Assembly: GCA_964457925.1 (NCBI GenBank)
Contig: CAYWGH010000029.1
Span: 1-64,000 of the forward strand
Direction of reading: 5' to 3'
Source of the DNA: Coneutiohabitans sp964457925
GTDB taxonomy: Bacteria; Zhuqueibacterota; Zhuqueibacteria; Zhuqueibacterales; Zhuqueibacteraceae
Length of the DNA stretch: 64,000 nt
Below, piece after piece: positions 8,086-16,350 of the stretch (within the stretch, counting starts at the first letter, position 1; every line of letters begins with the position of its first letter). The notes beneath the pieces are model-generated. The model was given only the letters and a program-made list of their open reading frames with translations. It had not been told where the DNA came from and searched no databases. The translations under genes and the position numbers were made by a program.

Positions 8086-8524
8086 GAGCCATCACTCCGC
8101 TTTTGTGAAATTCATAAAGCGCAGTCAGGTGTTTGATGAACTCGCGGCACAATTGCAGGTGGAGTTGGCGGACGTCGTCGTCCGTTTCAGGTTTATTGTC
8201 TTCGTAAAATTTTTTTGCGTGCGAGTCCAAATCTTTGAGAAAATTGGCCAGCTTCAACCCGATGCCCTCACTGGCCCATTCTTGGCGTCCACGGTCGCGG
8301 CCGGCGCGCATCTTGATGTAATCTAAAATGTCCGCAACACTATCTGTTGACCACGCTAAAGATTCGAGTCCACGGATGGCAGTTTTTTGCATCTTTGTTC
8401 CAGCCAATGCTTTGGCAAATCTCTCGGCAGCGCCGCTTTTAGGATCCGATTCTTTGGCAATGGCGAAATGATCTCCCTTTTGAGAGAGAAATCGCCGGCG
8501 TTCCATTTCAAGACTCAGGTTCAT
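8078..8524 (-). CDS. Small helical protein, candidate Cas11/Csm2-like subunit
   Basis: The 148-residue product starts MNLSLEMERRRF and is predicted helical throughout, with the stretch VADILDYIKMRAGRDRGRQEW and a C-terminal LHLQLCREFIKHLTALYEF helix. The ATG at 8524 is preferred over 8590, because the 22 extra codons upstream would be read from an inverted-repeat element (8562-8613) and are not protein-like. It overlaps the next small gene by eight bases. It is the first gene after csx10 and may be the Cas11-type small subunit; Csm2 family proteins are of this size. No motif decides between it and its downstream neighbour. Confidence 0.68.
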   Translation of the reverse strand: MNLSLEMERRRFLSQKGDHFAIAKESDPKSGAAERFAKALAGTKMQKTAIRGLESLAWSTDSVADILDYIKMRAGRDRGRQEWASEGIGLKLANFLKDLDSHAKKFYEDNKPETDDDVRQLHLQLCREFIKHLTALYEFHKSGVMAHD

Positions 8525-8561
8525 AATTCTCGACCTCGAGCGCTTTTTGAACTGCAAGCAC

Positions 8562-8613
8562 GTAGCGCAGACTTCCAGGCTGCTTACCAAAGCAGGCAGG
8601 ATGCCTGCGCTAC
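8562..8613. repeat. Palindromic intergenic element between csx10 and the small-subunit gene
   Basis: Arms GTAGCGCAG (8562-8570) and CTGCGCTAC (8605-8613) are perfect inverted copies, with an inner stem made by GCTGCTT and AAAGCAGGC and the sequence GCAGGCAGGATGCCTGC. The layout resembles dispersed REP-like palindromes that occur in many copies in large environmental genomes. It sits in a short gap inside the operon and could fold in the mRNA. Confidence 0.75.
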
Positions 8614-8629
8614 CAACTGCGCAGTCAGG

Positions 8630-9817
8630 TTAATCCTTGCGGAAAAAATCATAGTGAATAGGATGACAAACCACCAAACTTCCAAACCCCTCGGCCCGGC
8701 GTTCGCCCACGCCTTCGCGTTCAAGAGCATCCAACCGGCTCATGAGTGCGCTTCTGTCCCGGTCGTTTGGAACTGCGAAAACAATGACTGAGCCGCGGCT
8801 GATCGCATGCGTATCGGGTTTGGGCATGCCCAGTGCAGCGTTCCACCCGGAGACCACAGCCGTGCTCAAAAAAGAAACAACAGGCTTGTGGCAATTCTCG
8901 GGTATCATTTCGTCATTCAAACCGAAGTGCCGGGCATTCAAACCTTCGAGCACTGGCAGGCCGAGCCGGTCGCGAAGCGCGAGGTGGCTGGTGAGGGTAA
9001 TGGCGAAATAAAATTTGTTGGCATCTCCGCCTTTTGCACGCACGGCCTCATTGAATGCGCGATACCGTGCTTCCAAATCGTTTGCGCGTGCGAGCGGTGT
9101 GCGCTGTTCAATCACCAGCTCGCCCAATCCGCGCGTGCGGGCATGGCCGATGCTGAGATGCTCGCGGTCGGGGACGACCTTCGCCAAAGCTTCCAAAGCA
9201 GTGTCATCCTCAGCCGCGAGCGTGCCGATAAACCTCAGCGGCTTGCTCTCTTCATCCTTTTTCTCTCCCAGCTTCTCTTCCACCAGCATTTCATAAGAGA
9301 ACAGCAGGCCGTGCATGGCACTGCCAGTGGTGCGCGAAATGCCAACGTGCATGCGAAGCTGTTTGTTCGGTTTCACGGGTATTCGGCTGCCATTGGCCTC
9401 AAAATATCTGTCCTTAAACTTGTCTAATAACTGCTTGCAAGTCGGGCATCTGTCCTCGCCATCGAAGGGAAATTTGGTTTTGGGGGTAATCTTTTCCAGT
9501 AATTGATCTTGCACACTCAGTAGATGCTTTTCTCCGTATCGCTTGCAAGCCGCGACAGTTGCCGGAGCGGGCAGCGTGGCCGCATCGGAAAATGACGGCA
9601 GAAAGTCGCTGAACCAAACCGCTTCTTCGACAAAAATGTGCTGAAAATCCGGATCTTTGTCGCCACGCTTGTTGAGAAAAATTTCGGCAAACGCACCGCG
9701 TACCGCGCTGCCGGGAAGGTAGTCCAGCGTTTTCGAAAACTGGCTAATGGAGCGCGAGCGCAACAAAGAGATTGCGGTTTCCGCCTTCAGCACCATTTTG
9801 ATTTCTGTTCGTGACAT
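8630..9817 (-). CDS. csx10: Csx10, type III-D signature RAMP
   Basis: The 395-residue protein has two RAMP halves. YLPGSAVRGAF (33-43) is the first conserved loop, GHARTRGLGEL the first glycine-rich loop, HAISRGSVIVFAVP the strand typical of Csx10, and GERRAEGFGSLVV the terminal glycine-rich loop. A CPTCKQ zinc-binding pair lies in the middle. Csx10 occupies the Cas5-like place at the crRNA 5' handle and defines subtype III-D. The ATG at 9817 has AAGGAG nine bases upstream, and the gene follows the first cas7 gene by 13 bases. No truncation is seen. This protein is the main reason for the III-D assignment. Confidence 0.88.
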   Translation of the reverse strand: MSRTEIKMVLKAETAISLLRSRSISQFSKTLDYLPGSAVRGAFAEIFLNKRGDKDPDFQHIFVEEAVWFSDFLPSFSDAATLPAPATVAACKRYGEKHLLSVQDQLLEKITPKTKFPFDGEDRCPTCKQLLDKFKDRYFEANGSRIPVKPNKQLRMHVGISRTTGSAMHGLLFSYEMLVEEKLGEKKDEESKPLRFIGTLAAEDDTALEALAKVVPDREHLSIGHARTRGLGELVIEQRTPLARANDLEARYRAFNEAVRAKGGDANKFYFAITLTSHLALRDRLGLPVLEGLNARHFGLNDEMIPENCHKPVVSFLSTAVVSGWNAALGMPKPDTHAISRGSVIVFAVPNDRDRSALMSRLDALEREGVGERRAEGFGSLVVCHPIHYDFFRKD

Positions 9818-9830
9818 TCAGCTTTTCTCC

Positions 9831-10559
9831 TTAAGCCCGCTGCAGGTACGAAATCTCGTCGAGAATCTCGTTGATGGGCGTGGGCTTGTCATTCAATTCC
9901 AGATTCGCGGGCAGGGAAATTTTGCAGAGTCCGGCGCCACGGCTTTTGCTGCCGCCAACAAAGGTCAGCAAGCGGAGCGCACTGCAGAGCAAGACCATTT
10001 CTTCGGGAAACTTGCCGGCAGTGGGCGTAACTGCCGGCAGCCAACCGCGTATCCTTCCGCGAAAACGCAGATTTTCGATCGTGGTTTCGGAAGTAAACAA
10101 ATGCTGTTCTTGCGCCGTGCCGCGCAAACGGGAGAGCTGAACTTGCGTGCGGGCATAGCAATAAGCATCGGCCTCTTCCTTTTTGATCTCCACAGGATTG
10201 TCCTTTTCGTCGATCAACTTCGCATCGCGCCAGATGAGGCCGGTATGGCCACTCAGCGCAGAAATGCCGGGGCTGCCGAAGGTGCGGCACACAAGGCAGG
10301 AAGCGCCATTCCCGCACATGAGATCAGGATCAGGCGCCTCGCAAATCTCGTGGCCGAGAGTCTTGGCAAGCCGCTCTGCAGCATCGCGCACTCGGCCTTT
10401 CAATGTCGAAGCAGGTATAAAAGGTTGGCCTTGTGAGCTGCGCAGCACGGTTCGTTGAATTTGGCCGCGGCGAAATCCCGACCAAATCGCCAAGGGGCCT
10501 GCGAGCTCGATGGGAAATTGCAGATCAATCTTGGTGCGGTTAAAACTTGAAGTATTCAC
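9831..10559 (-). CDS. Cas7-like RAMP subunit lacking the catalytic Asp
   Basis: This 242-residue protein is the shortest Cas7-type subunit here. It has FIPASTLKGRVR in place of PGSSLKG, a Cys-rich insertion (MCGNGASCLVCRTFGS) and the terminal loop GGSKSRGAGLC. Where active Csm3 proteins have an Asp before this loop (compare GTDSPIIRD in the subunit at 5647-6606), it has GQIQRTVLRS, so the RNA-cleaving residue appears lost and the role is probably structural. The start is GTG at 10559, overlapping the cas10 TGA as GTGA, with GGAG eight bases upstream. It would be made in step with Cas10. Confidence 0.85.
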   Translation of the reverse strand: MNTSSFNRTKIDLQFPIELAGPLAIWSGFRRGQIQRTVLRSSQGQPFIPASTLKGRVRDAAERLAKTLGHEICEAPDPDLMCGNGASCLVCRTFGSPGISALSGHTGLIWRDAKLIDEKDNPVEIKKEEADAYCYARTQVQLSRLRGTAQEQHLFTSETTIENLRFRGRIRGWLPAVTPTAGKFPEEMVLLCSALRLLTFVGGSKSRGAGLCKISLPANLELNDKPTPINEILDEISYLQRA

Positions 10560-12118
10560 GCTTGGTCTCCGTTACCAGTAAACTCGTACAAGTCGATCAA
10601 ATCCACGAGAGCGGTTTTGAGCATTTCTGGCGTCTCGGGTTGTTCTTTTTCTTTGTGCACCATGATCCATGGCCAATGCGTGGCTTTGGAGGCATCTACT
10701 CCTGCAACTTTGATGAGAAAATCCTTGAGCACTATCCGCTGATCAAGCTTTCGCAAGCGCCCGAGCGTGTGCAACAAGGCCATGGTACCTTCGACCTTCG
10801 TTCCCATGACTTTTGAATGATGACAGGCGTCATAAACCATTTGCAGTTGCGTGTGCGGAATTTCCTTCTCACGAAGCTGTTGCGCATAGTAGAGCAGTCT
10901 GTCGATTTGGTTCAAAGTGTAGGGCTTGTTGTGCGGCACTTGCGCGCGAGCGATGTCGAGATCCGCGGCGCTGCTGGTGATCACTTCAAAGTCGATTGCA
11001 CTTTCGGCGTACTCATGCTCGGCGCAAAGCCGCTTGGCGCTTTTCAACAACTCTTCGCCAAGATCCACCAACGCCGGAATGGGGAAGTTGGAGTGACAGA
11101 GCACGACAGCGGCGGCCATCGTACAGCCTTTTTCAGCCGTCAGCCCGACCTTTTGCAGCAATATTTTTGACCGAGTTTCAAACTCACTAAGTATGTATCT
11201 CGCCACGGGCACGGCAATATCTGCGGCAGTGAAAAGCTTGATGTCGTCGCCGCCGATGAGGACGATTTCGAAGGGCGAAACGCCTGCGCGCGGTTTAGCA
11301 TATTTAAGCAATGCCTCGAAAGTGATCTCTTGCACCAGTCCTGCCAACGCATCGGAAAGCTTGCGATATTGTTCTCTCTCCGTTAAATCCTGAAAAGTGC
11401 TGCCCATCTTGTTGCCGTCGATGGTGAGATAGCCGACATAGCCGTTGGGAGTGGCCGTATCACCGATGTCTCCCAAGTCGTCCGGCATGAAATCTTGTTT
11501 CCAAAGCGTTTCGCCATGCTTGTGTTTGACATACTTGAGAAATTCCGAATAAAAACCGCGACGTTTTTGGTAGCCCCAGTCGCGCTTCATATGGCAACTT
11601 TGGCACAGCAAATCACCCGAAACATCTTCTGCGCGATTTAGAGCAGGATACTGGCCACAGGAGGCACACAAGCGAAAATACGGCTGCACAGGAATGGTTG
11701 AGAGCTCGGCCTTTTCAGCCTTTCTCTTGCGCAACTCACCAGCAGCCTGATTCATGCGGTCACCAAACTTGGTCTTTTTTGAATCGCCAGCAGCATTAGT
11801 TTGGGAGGGTTCTGGTTTGAGGCAAATGCCAGTCATTGACGCGGAGTGGGTTAATCTGCGAAAGTGCTTTTCTTCGTGTGCAAGGAGACGATCTGCCAGC
11901 TTTTCATCTTCTACAAGTACAGCCGCGCCGCCACCGGCGGAGTAAACTAGATTTTCTTTGCCAGCTACCCGCCTTAAAAACTTGTAACGGCGGCAATCCA
12001 AGTCAGCCAGCAGCGCGCTCGCCCCGCGGATTTCCTTCAAGCGATTGGTGGCAAAGAGATACTCTTTGATGTGATCCGTGTCAAAAGAAACCAAATAGCT
12101 GTTCCATTCATCGAGCAT
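10556..12118 (-). CDS. cas10: Cas10, large subunit and predicted cyclic oligoadenylate synthetase
   Basis: The 520-residue protein is Cas10 of type III. The N-terminus (YLVSFDTDHIKEYLFATNRLKEI) is the first palm region; no HD phosphohydrolase domain precedes it, so DNase activity is not expected. A zinc ribbon is formed by Cys151/154 and Cys172/175. The second palm carries TIDGNKMG (Asp near 234) and IGGDD (GGDD at 289-292), the metal-binding site for making cyclic oligoadenylate from ATP. The start at 12118 has GAGGAG six bases upstream; an upstream in-frame start adds ten unlikely residues. The gene leads the core operon. An intact GGDD with a CARF protein nearby implies working second-messenger signalling. 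Confidence 0.93.
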   Translation of the reverse strand: MLDEWNSYLVSFDTDHIKEYLFATNRLKEIRGASALLADLDCRRYKFLRRVAGKENLVYSAGGGAAVLVEDEKLADRLLAHEEKHFRRLTHSASMTGICLKPEPSQTNAAGDSKKTKFGDRMNQAAGELRKRKAEKAELSTIPVQPYFRLCASCGQYPALNRAEDVSGDLLCQSCHMKRDWGYQKRRGFYSEFLKYVKHKHGETLWKQDFMPDDLGDIGDTATPNGYVGYLTIDGNKMGSTFQDLTEREQYRKLSDALAGLVQEITFEALLKYAKPRAGVSPFEIVLIGGDDIKLFTAADIAVPVARYILSEFETRSKILLQKVGLTAEKGCTMAAAVVLCHSNFPIPALVDLGEELLKSAKRLCAEHEYAESAIDFEVITSSAADLDIARAQVPHNKPYTLNQIDRLLYYAQQLREKEIPHTQLQMVYDACHHSKVMGTKVEGTMALLHTLGRLRKLDQRIVLKDFLIKVAGVDASKATHWPWIMVHKEKEQPETPEMLKTALVDLIDLYEFTGNGDQA

Positions 12119-12309
12119 GGCAACTCCTCGTGCAGTTCGAAAAAACACAGGATGAATTCGACGGTCGAAACTCGTCGTAACTTTAACTAATCATGATAAT
12201 CAAAATCAGTAAAAATGCGCAAGGCAATCAACCTTGCCACAACCTTGTCATTCCTCCACCCTCATCGGCTCGTTGCCGGTGAAGGGATAGCTTTACACAA
12301 ACACCCGCC

Positions 12310-12828
12310 TCACTTCGCCTCGTAGCTCGTCGTCATCATGCAGCCAAGAATATCATTCATCAGCCGGCCGCGGAAGTTGACGACAATGGAATTTCTCTCG
12401 CCATTGATCTTCTCCATGATTTCTTTGGCAATGAATCCCTCACTTTGCGGTGCATAGACGATCAATGCGTGTGCGTCCTTTTTGAGGCGTAGAATTTCCT
12501 CCATCTTGTCTGCGAACGGTTTGTAATGCACCAACAGTAAGGTAAACGCTTCCGCCTTTTTCAGATCATTCTTGTGGATGCGAACGATGTTCTCTTCTTT
12601 AAAAATACGGGAATCAATCAGCATGTTTTTGAGGCTCTCAAACTCAGCCTCCGCAAATACTGCAATTCGTCGCTTCGACAACCCAGTTCCCAGTCTGTAC
12701 AAAACCGGCAGAATGCCCCGCGCCCACAGATAGGCGGAATAAAGGATGCCGACTATCAATATTAACGTGGTCACGCCCCTAATAACTACGAAAATTGGGT
12801 GGCTGAAAAAGTTGAAAATTTCCTGCAT
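12310..12828 (-). CDS. Membrane-anchored accessory protein, possible paralogue of the 1871-2683 protein
   Basis: The 172-residue product has one N-terminal transmembrane helix (about residues 12-35, VVIRGVTTLILIVGILYSAYLW) and a cytosolic domain with alternating strands and helices (RRIAVFAE, FTLLLVHY, HALIVYAP, NSIVVNFRGRLMND). The end of this domain resembles that of the other membrane protein in the locus, but this one has no periplasmic coiled coil. The fold looks Rossmann-like; no CARF, TIR or nuclease motif could be assigned. It lies 191 bases upstream of cas10 on the same strand, and a sigma-70-type promoter and a palindromic operator precede it, so it is probably the first gene of the cas transcript. 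Confidence 0.75.
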   Translation of the reverse strand: MQEIFNFFSHPIFVVIRGVTTLILIVGILYSAYLWARGILPVLYRLGTGLSKRRIAVFAEAEFESLKNMLIDSRIFKEENIVRIHKNDLKKAEAFTLLLVHYKPFADKMEEILRLKKDAHALIVYAPQSEGFIAKEIMEKINGERNSIVVNFRGRLMNDILGCMMTTSYEAK

Positions 12829-12857
12829 GGTTTACTCGCCTTTCTCTTCAAAAATTT

Positions 12858-12885
12858 ACTATACCCGTTAAGGCTAAAATTGTAA
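12858..12885 (-). promoter_or_regulatory. Predicted sigma-70 promoter of the CRISPR operon
   Basis: On the minus strand TTACAA (12880-12885) is followed after 16 bases by TATAGT (12858-12863). It lies about 30 bases upstream of the ATG of the membrane protein gene and immediately downstream of the palindrome/half-site pair, which would place those sites upstream of the -35 box, as for an activator. Confidence 0.5.
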
Positions 12886-12890
12886 TGCGC

Positions 12891-12942
12891 CATTTATGTC
12901 GCCCGACTTGTTTTTCTCGACATAAATGTCGAGTTACAAGTC
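12891..12942. promoter_or_regulatory. Palindrome plus half-site, candidate operator for the CARF-winged-helix protein
   Basis: CTCGACATAAATGTCGAG (12916-12933) has perfect 8-bp arms around AA. It is nested in a second inverted repeat, GACTTGT (12905-12911) with ACAAGTC (12936-12942). A further copy of one arm, CATTTATGTCG, lies at 12891-12901. The sites end six bases before the predicted -35 box. There is no T-run to make it an intrinsic terminator for the CARF gene. Confidence 0.55.
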
Positions 12943-12982
12943 CGGTGCCCAAAAATTAACTCTTAACGAGTATAAAACCCTG

Positions 12983-14152
12983 TCACCCCTCCACCCGAAT
13001 CAGCCTCCCATCCAGCTTCAGGCCGTAGCATTTGCCGTAGCGGCCTACGGCGCTGATGCGGTAGAGGTCGGCAGATTCCAGATCGGACAAGGCCATGTCC
13101 AGCTTGCGGTTGATCTTGCTGATGTATTGCAGCAGTTTTTCCAAAGTCAGGCCCTTGTCGCGTTGCAGGGAGTCTTCGAAGCGTTTGAGCATGCCGGCGG
13201 CGCCTGCGAGAGAGCGATATTTCACCTTCAAATCATTCACGCTCGCGGCGGACAAAAAGGCGCTGCCCTCGGGTTTTTCAAAATACTGCTCATAGGCTTC
13301 GCGCGGAATCGCGGGCGGCCGCTTTTGACTGCGCTCTGCCAGATGCCAGTACAAACAAAACTCAATGGGCGGCAGCTCGATCTCGCGACCGCCGATGCGC
13401 AACAGCCGGCGTTTGGGCACCAGTTGCAGTATCGGCGCACGCGGCAGCGCGGCAATCTCAGCCTGGGTCCACTGCAACAGCTCGGCGAACGAGGCGCGCC
13501 GTTCGAGAATTTCCGCCGGCAATCTCTCCCGCAGGCGGACATACGGAATTTCCACCAACTCAACTTTAACCTTGGCGCTGTCAAATTCGCGGCCATCAGA
13601 CAATCGCAACATTTGCGACACCGGCGCGGGATAGTAAAACTCCGCGTGATGCTCTGCCTCCGGCGGGGTGAGCAGCACGTGATAGAGCTTGTCCTGCTCC
13701 CGCCCCAGCATCTGCATCACCAGCGCCATGTAGGTGCTCATGGTTTTGCGGCCGCCGGCGAGGGAGCAATGCACGGCGGTCTGCGGGTCACTGGTCTTTT
13801 CCCACAGCACGCGCAGGATCAGCTCGAGAAACGTTTCGCTGTCCTGGCGGCTGCGGATGTCGGCCAGCGGCAGCAGCCCATCCTGCGCCACCAAAATCTG
13901 CTCGGCGGAAAAGCGCACGCGGCCGCATTGCGCCGGATAGTCTTTTTGCATTTGGTAAAAACGGCCGTGCTGAGGATCGAGCAGCTTGTCGAGCGCTGCT
14001 TGCTTGCCCTCTTGTGTGGAGATCGCCCAGGCTTCGGAGATGGGCACGCCTTCATACACGCACAAGGCGTACAGCGTCTCCGTCAAAACCTGAGGCGTGC
14101 GGCCCAGCAGCGCGACCAACAAATGCCGGGCTTCCGGCTGGTGTTTGGACAT
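12983..14152 (-). CDS. CARF-domain protein (NE0113 type) with C-terminal winged helix
   Basis: The N-terminal half of this 389-residue protein matches the Cas_NE0113/TIGR02584 CARF family: LLVALLGRTPQVLTETLYAL (11-30) and CSLAGGRKTMS (129-139), the strand-loop motifs that bind cyclic oligoadenylate. Residues about 245-385 look like an OmpR/PhoB-type winged helix (RLLRIGGREIELPPIEFCLYWHLA, then a helix with ISKINRKL and a final YRISAVGRYGKCYGLKL hairpin). No Rx4H HEPN motif is present, so it is not a Csm6 RNase. I infer a transcription factor, or ring nuclease with a DNA-binding tail, that senses the Cas10 product. It lies upstream of the operon on the same strand, next to a large palindrome. 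Confidence 0.8.
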   Translation of the reverse strand: MSKHQPEARHLLVALLGRTPQVLTETLYALCVYEGVPISEAWAISTQEGKQAALDKLLDPQHGRFYQMQKDYPAQCGRVRFSAEQILVAQDGLLPLADIRSRQDSETFLELILRVLWEKTSDPQTAVHCSLAGGRKTMSTYMALVMQMLGREQDKLYHVLLTPPEAEHHAEFYYPAPVSQMLRLSDGREFDSAKVKVELVEIPYVRLRERLPAEILERRASFAELLQWTQAEIAALPRAPILQLVPKRRLLRIGGREIELPPIEFCLYWHLAERSQKRPPAIPREAYEQYFEKPEGSAFLSAASVNDLKVKYRSLAGAAGMLKRFEDSLQRDKGLTLEKLLQYISKINRKLDMALSDLESADLYRISAVGRYGKCYGLKLDGRLIRVEG

Positions 14153-14678
14153 TCTGCTTGAACGAGTTGGCTAAAGATGAATAAAGAAACGCGTGATGTG
14201 CGGAAGATGGTTCGCTTCAGAATTTGTGGAGAAATTTCAGGCGAGGCTGAAGTATTCGCTGGAAAACGGCAAAAAGTTGGGGGGATTGAAATATAAAGAC
14301 ATCTGGACATTCCGACCTCTCTTCCACCGAGTATTCTGATTTGGTCGGGATGGCACAAGCGGGCAGCTTATGAAATGCAACAAGCAACCGGGCGCTTCTG
14401 TCTTCCCCAGAGAGGCATGTGTTTCGTACAACCGCCTCTGCAGGGCCAATATAGTTTGAAGAGAACAAATATCAAGCGAAAATTGAATTCTCTCAAAAAA
14501 TTAATCGGAGAGATGATCCATCTGAAAGGCACGAGAAGGCCACGGCCTATGCCTTTCTCAAAGCTCTGGGATGCAAGGAATTCCTTTGGATTCCTTTGCA
14601 ACACAAAATCAGCACGTTTGATTAGTTATGGGGAAAATTCTGAACCTCCGCCGCAGGCTAGGTTTTATGTCCGCTCCG
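14153..14678. other. 526-bp region without a convincing gene
   Basis: This gap separates citF from the CRISPR locus. I see no supported reading frame. It holds a nested inverted repeat at 14524-14557 (GAAAGGCA with TGCCTTTC around GGCC-AC-GGCC) and an imperfect one near 14573-14599 (GCAAGGAAT with ATTCCTTTGC). Neither has a T-run. The first could still mark the end of the citF transcript. Confidence 0.5.
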
Positions 14679-16241
14679 CTACTCCTTCACACGAAAAACC
14701 GAGTCTAACACCGTTCCATCGACCCATTTCACCACGGCAATCGGCCGTTGCCGATCAAGTTTGGGAGGCGCGGGCGGCCCGCCGCAAATCGCATGCACCT
14801 CCTGCTGAATTTCCTGCAATGTGCGCAAGGGCAACGAGGAATTCGCAAGCGCGGCCAGCAAATCTTTGCGCAAGGGATTCACGGCAATGCCACGCTCGGT
14901 GACGATCACATCAATCATCTCCCCGGGGCCGCACAAGGTCGTGACGCGCTCAACGATGATCGGCACACGATCACGAAACGAGGGCACCGCGAGAATCACG
15001 CACTTCGCAAAAAGGCAATCCTGCCAGCCGCCAAGGCCATGAAGAAGATGGCCATCCGAGTGCGTCACCACATTGGCATTGAAATCGATATCCACTTCTG
15101 TTGCGCCCAGCACAACAATGTCTACCATTGAAGCGAAGTTGCCCTTGCCGTGATAGTTATAACTCGTGAACGGGCTGGTGTTCACATGCCTCACATTCTC
15201 CCGCAACGACCGCACGCCTTCTTGATCGAAAGCTTGACCGTCCAAAATATAATCCGTCAAACCTTCCTCCAGCAATTGCACCAGATATTTCGTGCTGCCG
15301 CCGCGCACAAAACGCGCTCTGACATTTTTTGCCTTCATCCTTTCTTTTAGAAATTGCACGAACGCCAGACTCGTCCCTCCCGCGCCGGCTTGCAATGAAA
15401 AGCCCTCCCGCATCAAACCGGCTTCATCGACAAAGCGCGCGAGGTATTCGGCAATCAACAAGCGATCCGGGCTTTTCGTAATCTCGGTCGTGCCGGAAAT
15501 AATTTTCGAGGGGTCACCAAGGGAGTCAACCTGCACAACATAGTCGACATTGTTGCCTTGAATATGCCAGGGTACGCACGGAAACGGAACCAGGTTGTCG
15601 GTGACGACAATAACGTGATCGGCATACTCCGAGTCTGCCAGCGCAAAACCCAGAGGCCCGCAGGCTGATTTGCCATATACGCCATTGGCATTTCCAAAAG
15701 CATCGGCCGCCGGCGCGGCAATGACGGCAATATCAATATGCACCTCGCCATCTTGCACCGCTTGATAACGCGCGCCATGCGAGCGCAGAATTCCCAGGCC
15801 GGCCATTTTTCCCGACGATGCAAACCTGCCCAGCGGGCCATTGAGACTGCCTTCGATATGACGAATCGTTCCATCCTCGAGATCGGGCAGCAAATACTCA
15901 TGCACCGGAAACGAGGCGCTCGGGAACCAGCGAATGTCTTTCACACCCAGACTTTTAACGGTTGCGAAAAGCAGCGCGGTTAGCGCATCACCGTTGCGCA
16001 AATGATGATGCGTGGAAAGCGTCATGCCGTTGCGCAAGCCGCTGCGCTGCAAAGCTTCACGCAGCGTCGGAAGAATTTTATTGCCGTCCCCGGGATAGTC
16101 GGCGCAGGTTCGGATCAGGGGTCTTGCCTTGCGGCCCTGCGGCCGGAATTTGCCGACCCCTTGAAACGGCGCATGTTCTTCGCCATTGATCACCGTTGGC
16201 ACCAAACGCCGGGCGGCATTTTCAATCAGAATTGAATTCAT
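14679..16241 (-). CDS. citF: Citrate lyase alpha subunit (citrate CoA-transferase)
   Basis: The 520-residue protein matches CitF over its length. The alpha subunit swaps the acetyl group on the acyl-carrier (gamma) subunit for citrate, before the beta subunit splits citryl-ACP to oxaloacetate and acetyl-ACP. Recognisable family stretches are STHHHLRNGDALTA, GSLNGPLGRF, AFGNANGVYGKSACGPLGFA, DNLVPFPCVPWHIQGNNVDYVV and TERGIAVNPLRKDL. Length is as expected for CitF (about 510). It is cytosolic. It follows the citDE fusion by 109 bases on the same strand. No citC ligase or citX/citG cofactor genes are in the window, so activation of the lyase must depend on genes elsewhere. Confidence 0.9.
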   Translation of the reverse strand: MNSILIENAARRLVPTVINGEEHAPFQGVGKFRPQGRKARPLIRTCADYPGDGNKILPTLREALQRSGLRNGMTLSTHHHLRNGDALTALLFATVKSLGVKDIRWFPSASFPVHEYLLPDLEDGTIRHIEGSLNGPLGRFASSGKMAGLGILRSHGARYQAVQDGEVHIDIAVIAAPAADAFGNANGVYGKSACGPLGFALADSEYADHVIVVTDNLVPFPCVPWHIQGNNVDYVVQVDSLGDPSKIISGTTEITKSPDRLLIAEYLARFVDEAGLMREGFSLQAGAGGTSLAFVQFLKERMKAKNVRARFVRGGSTKYLVQLLEEGLTDYILDGQAFDQEGVRSLRENVRHVNTSPFTSYNYHGKGNFASMVDIVVLGATEVDIDFNANVVTHSDGHLLHGLGGWQDCLFAKCVILAVPSFRDRVPIIVERVTTLCGPGEMIDVIVTERGIAVNPLRKDLLAALANSSLPLRTLQEIQQEVHAICGGPPAPPKLDRQRPIAVVKWVDGTVLDSVFRVKE

Positions 16242-16350
16242 AACAGACTATTTTGCGGCCTCTCGGAATGATTTCAAAGCAAGCTCGCCGGGCAAATGGC
16301 TTCTGCCCATCAGCTTGCGTTGCGCTTCACGGCCTTAAACTGCAGGAAGA

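Noticed and set aside
12157..12169. TTCGAC-G-GTCGAA inverted repeat near the cas10 start as a second site of the CARF-winged-helix protein
   Set aside because: It shares only TCGAC/GTCGA with the main palindrome and has a different half-site spacing, so it is not convincing as the same operator.
14524..14557. Nested inverted repeat after citF as an intrinsic terminator
   Set aside because: No T-run follows on the minus strand, so termination there is not supported.
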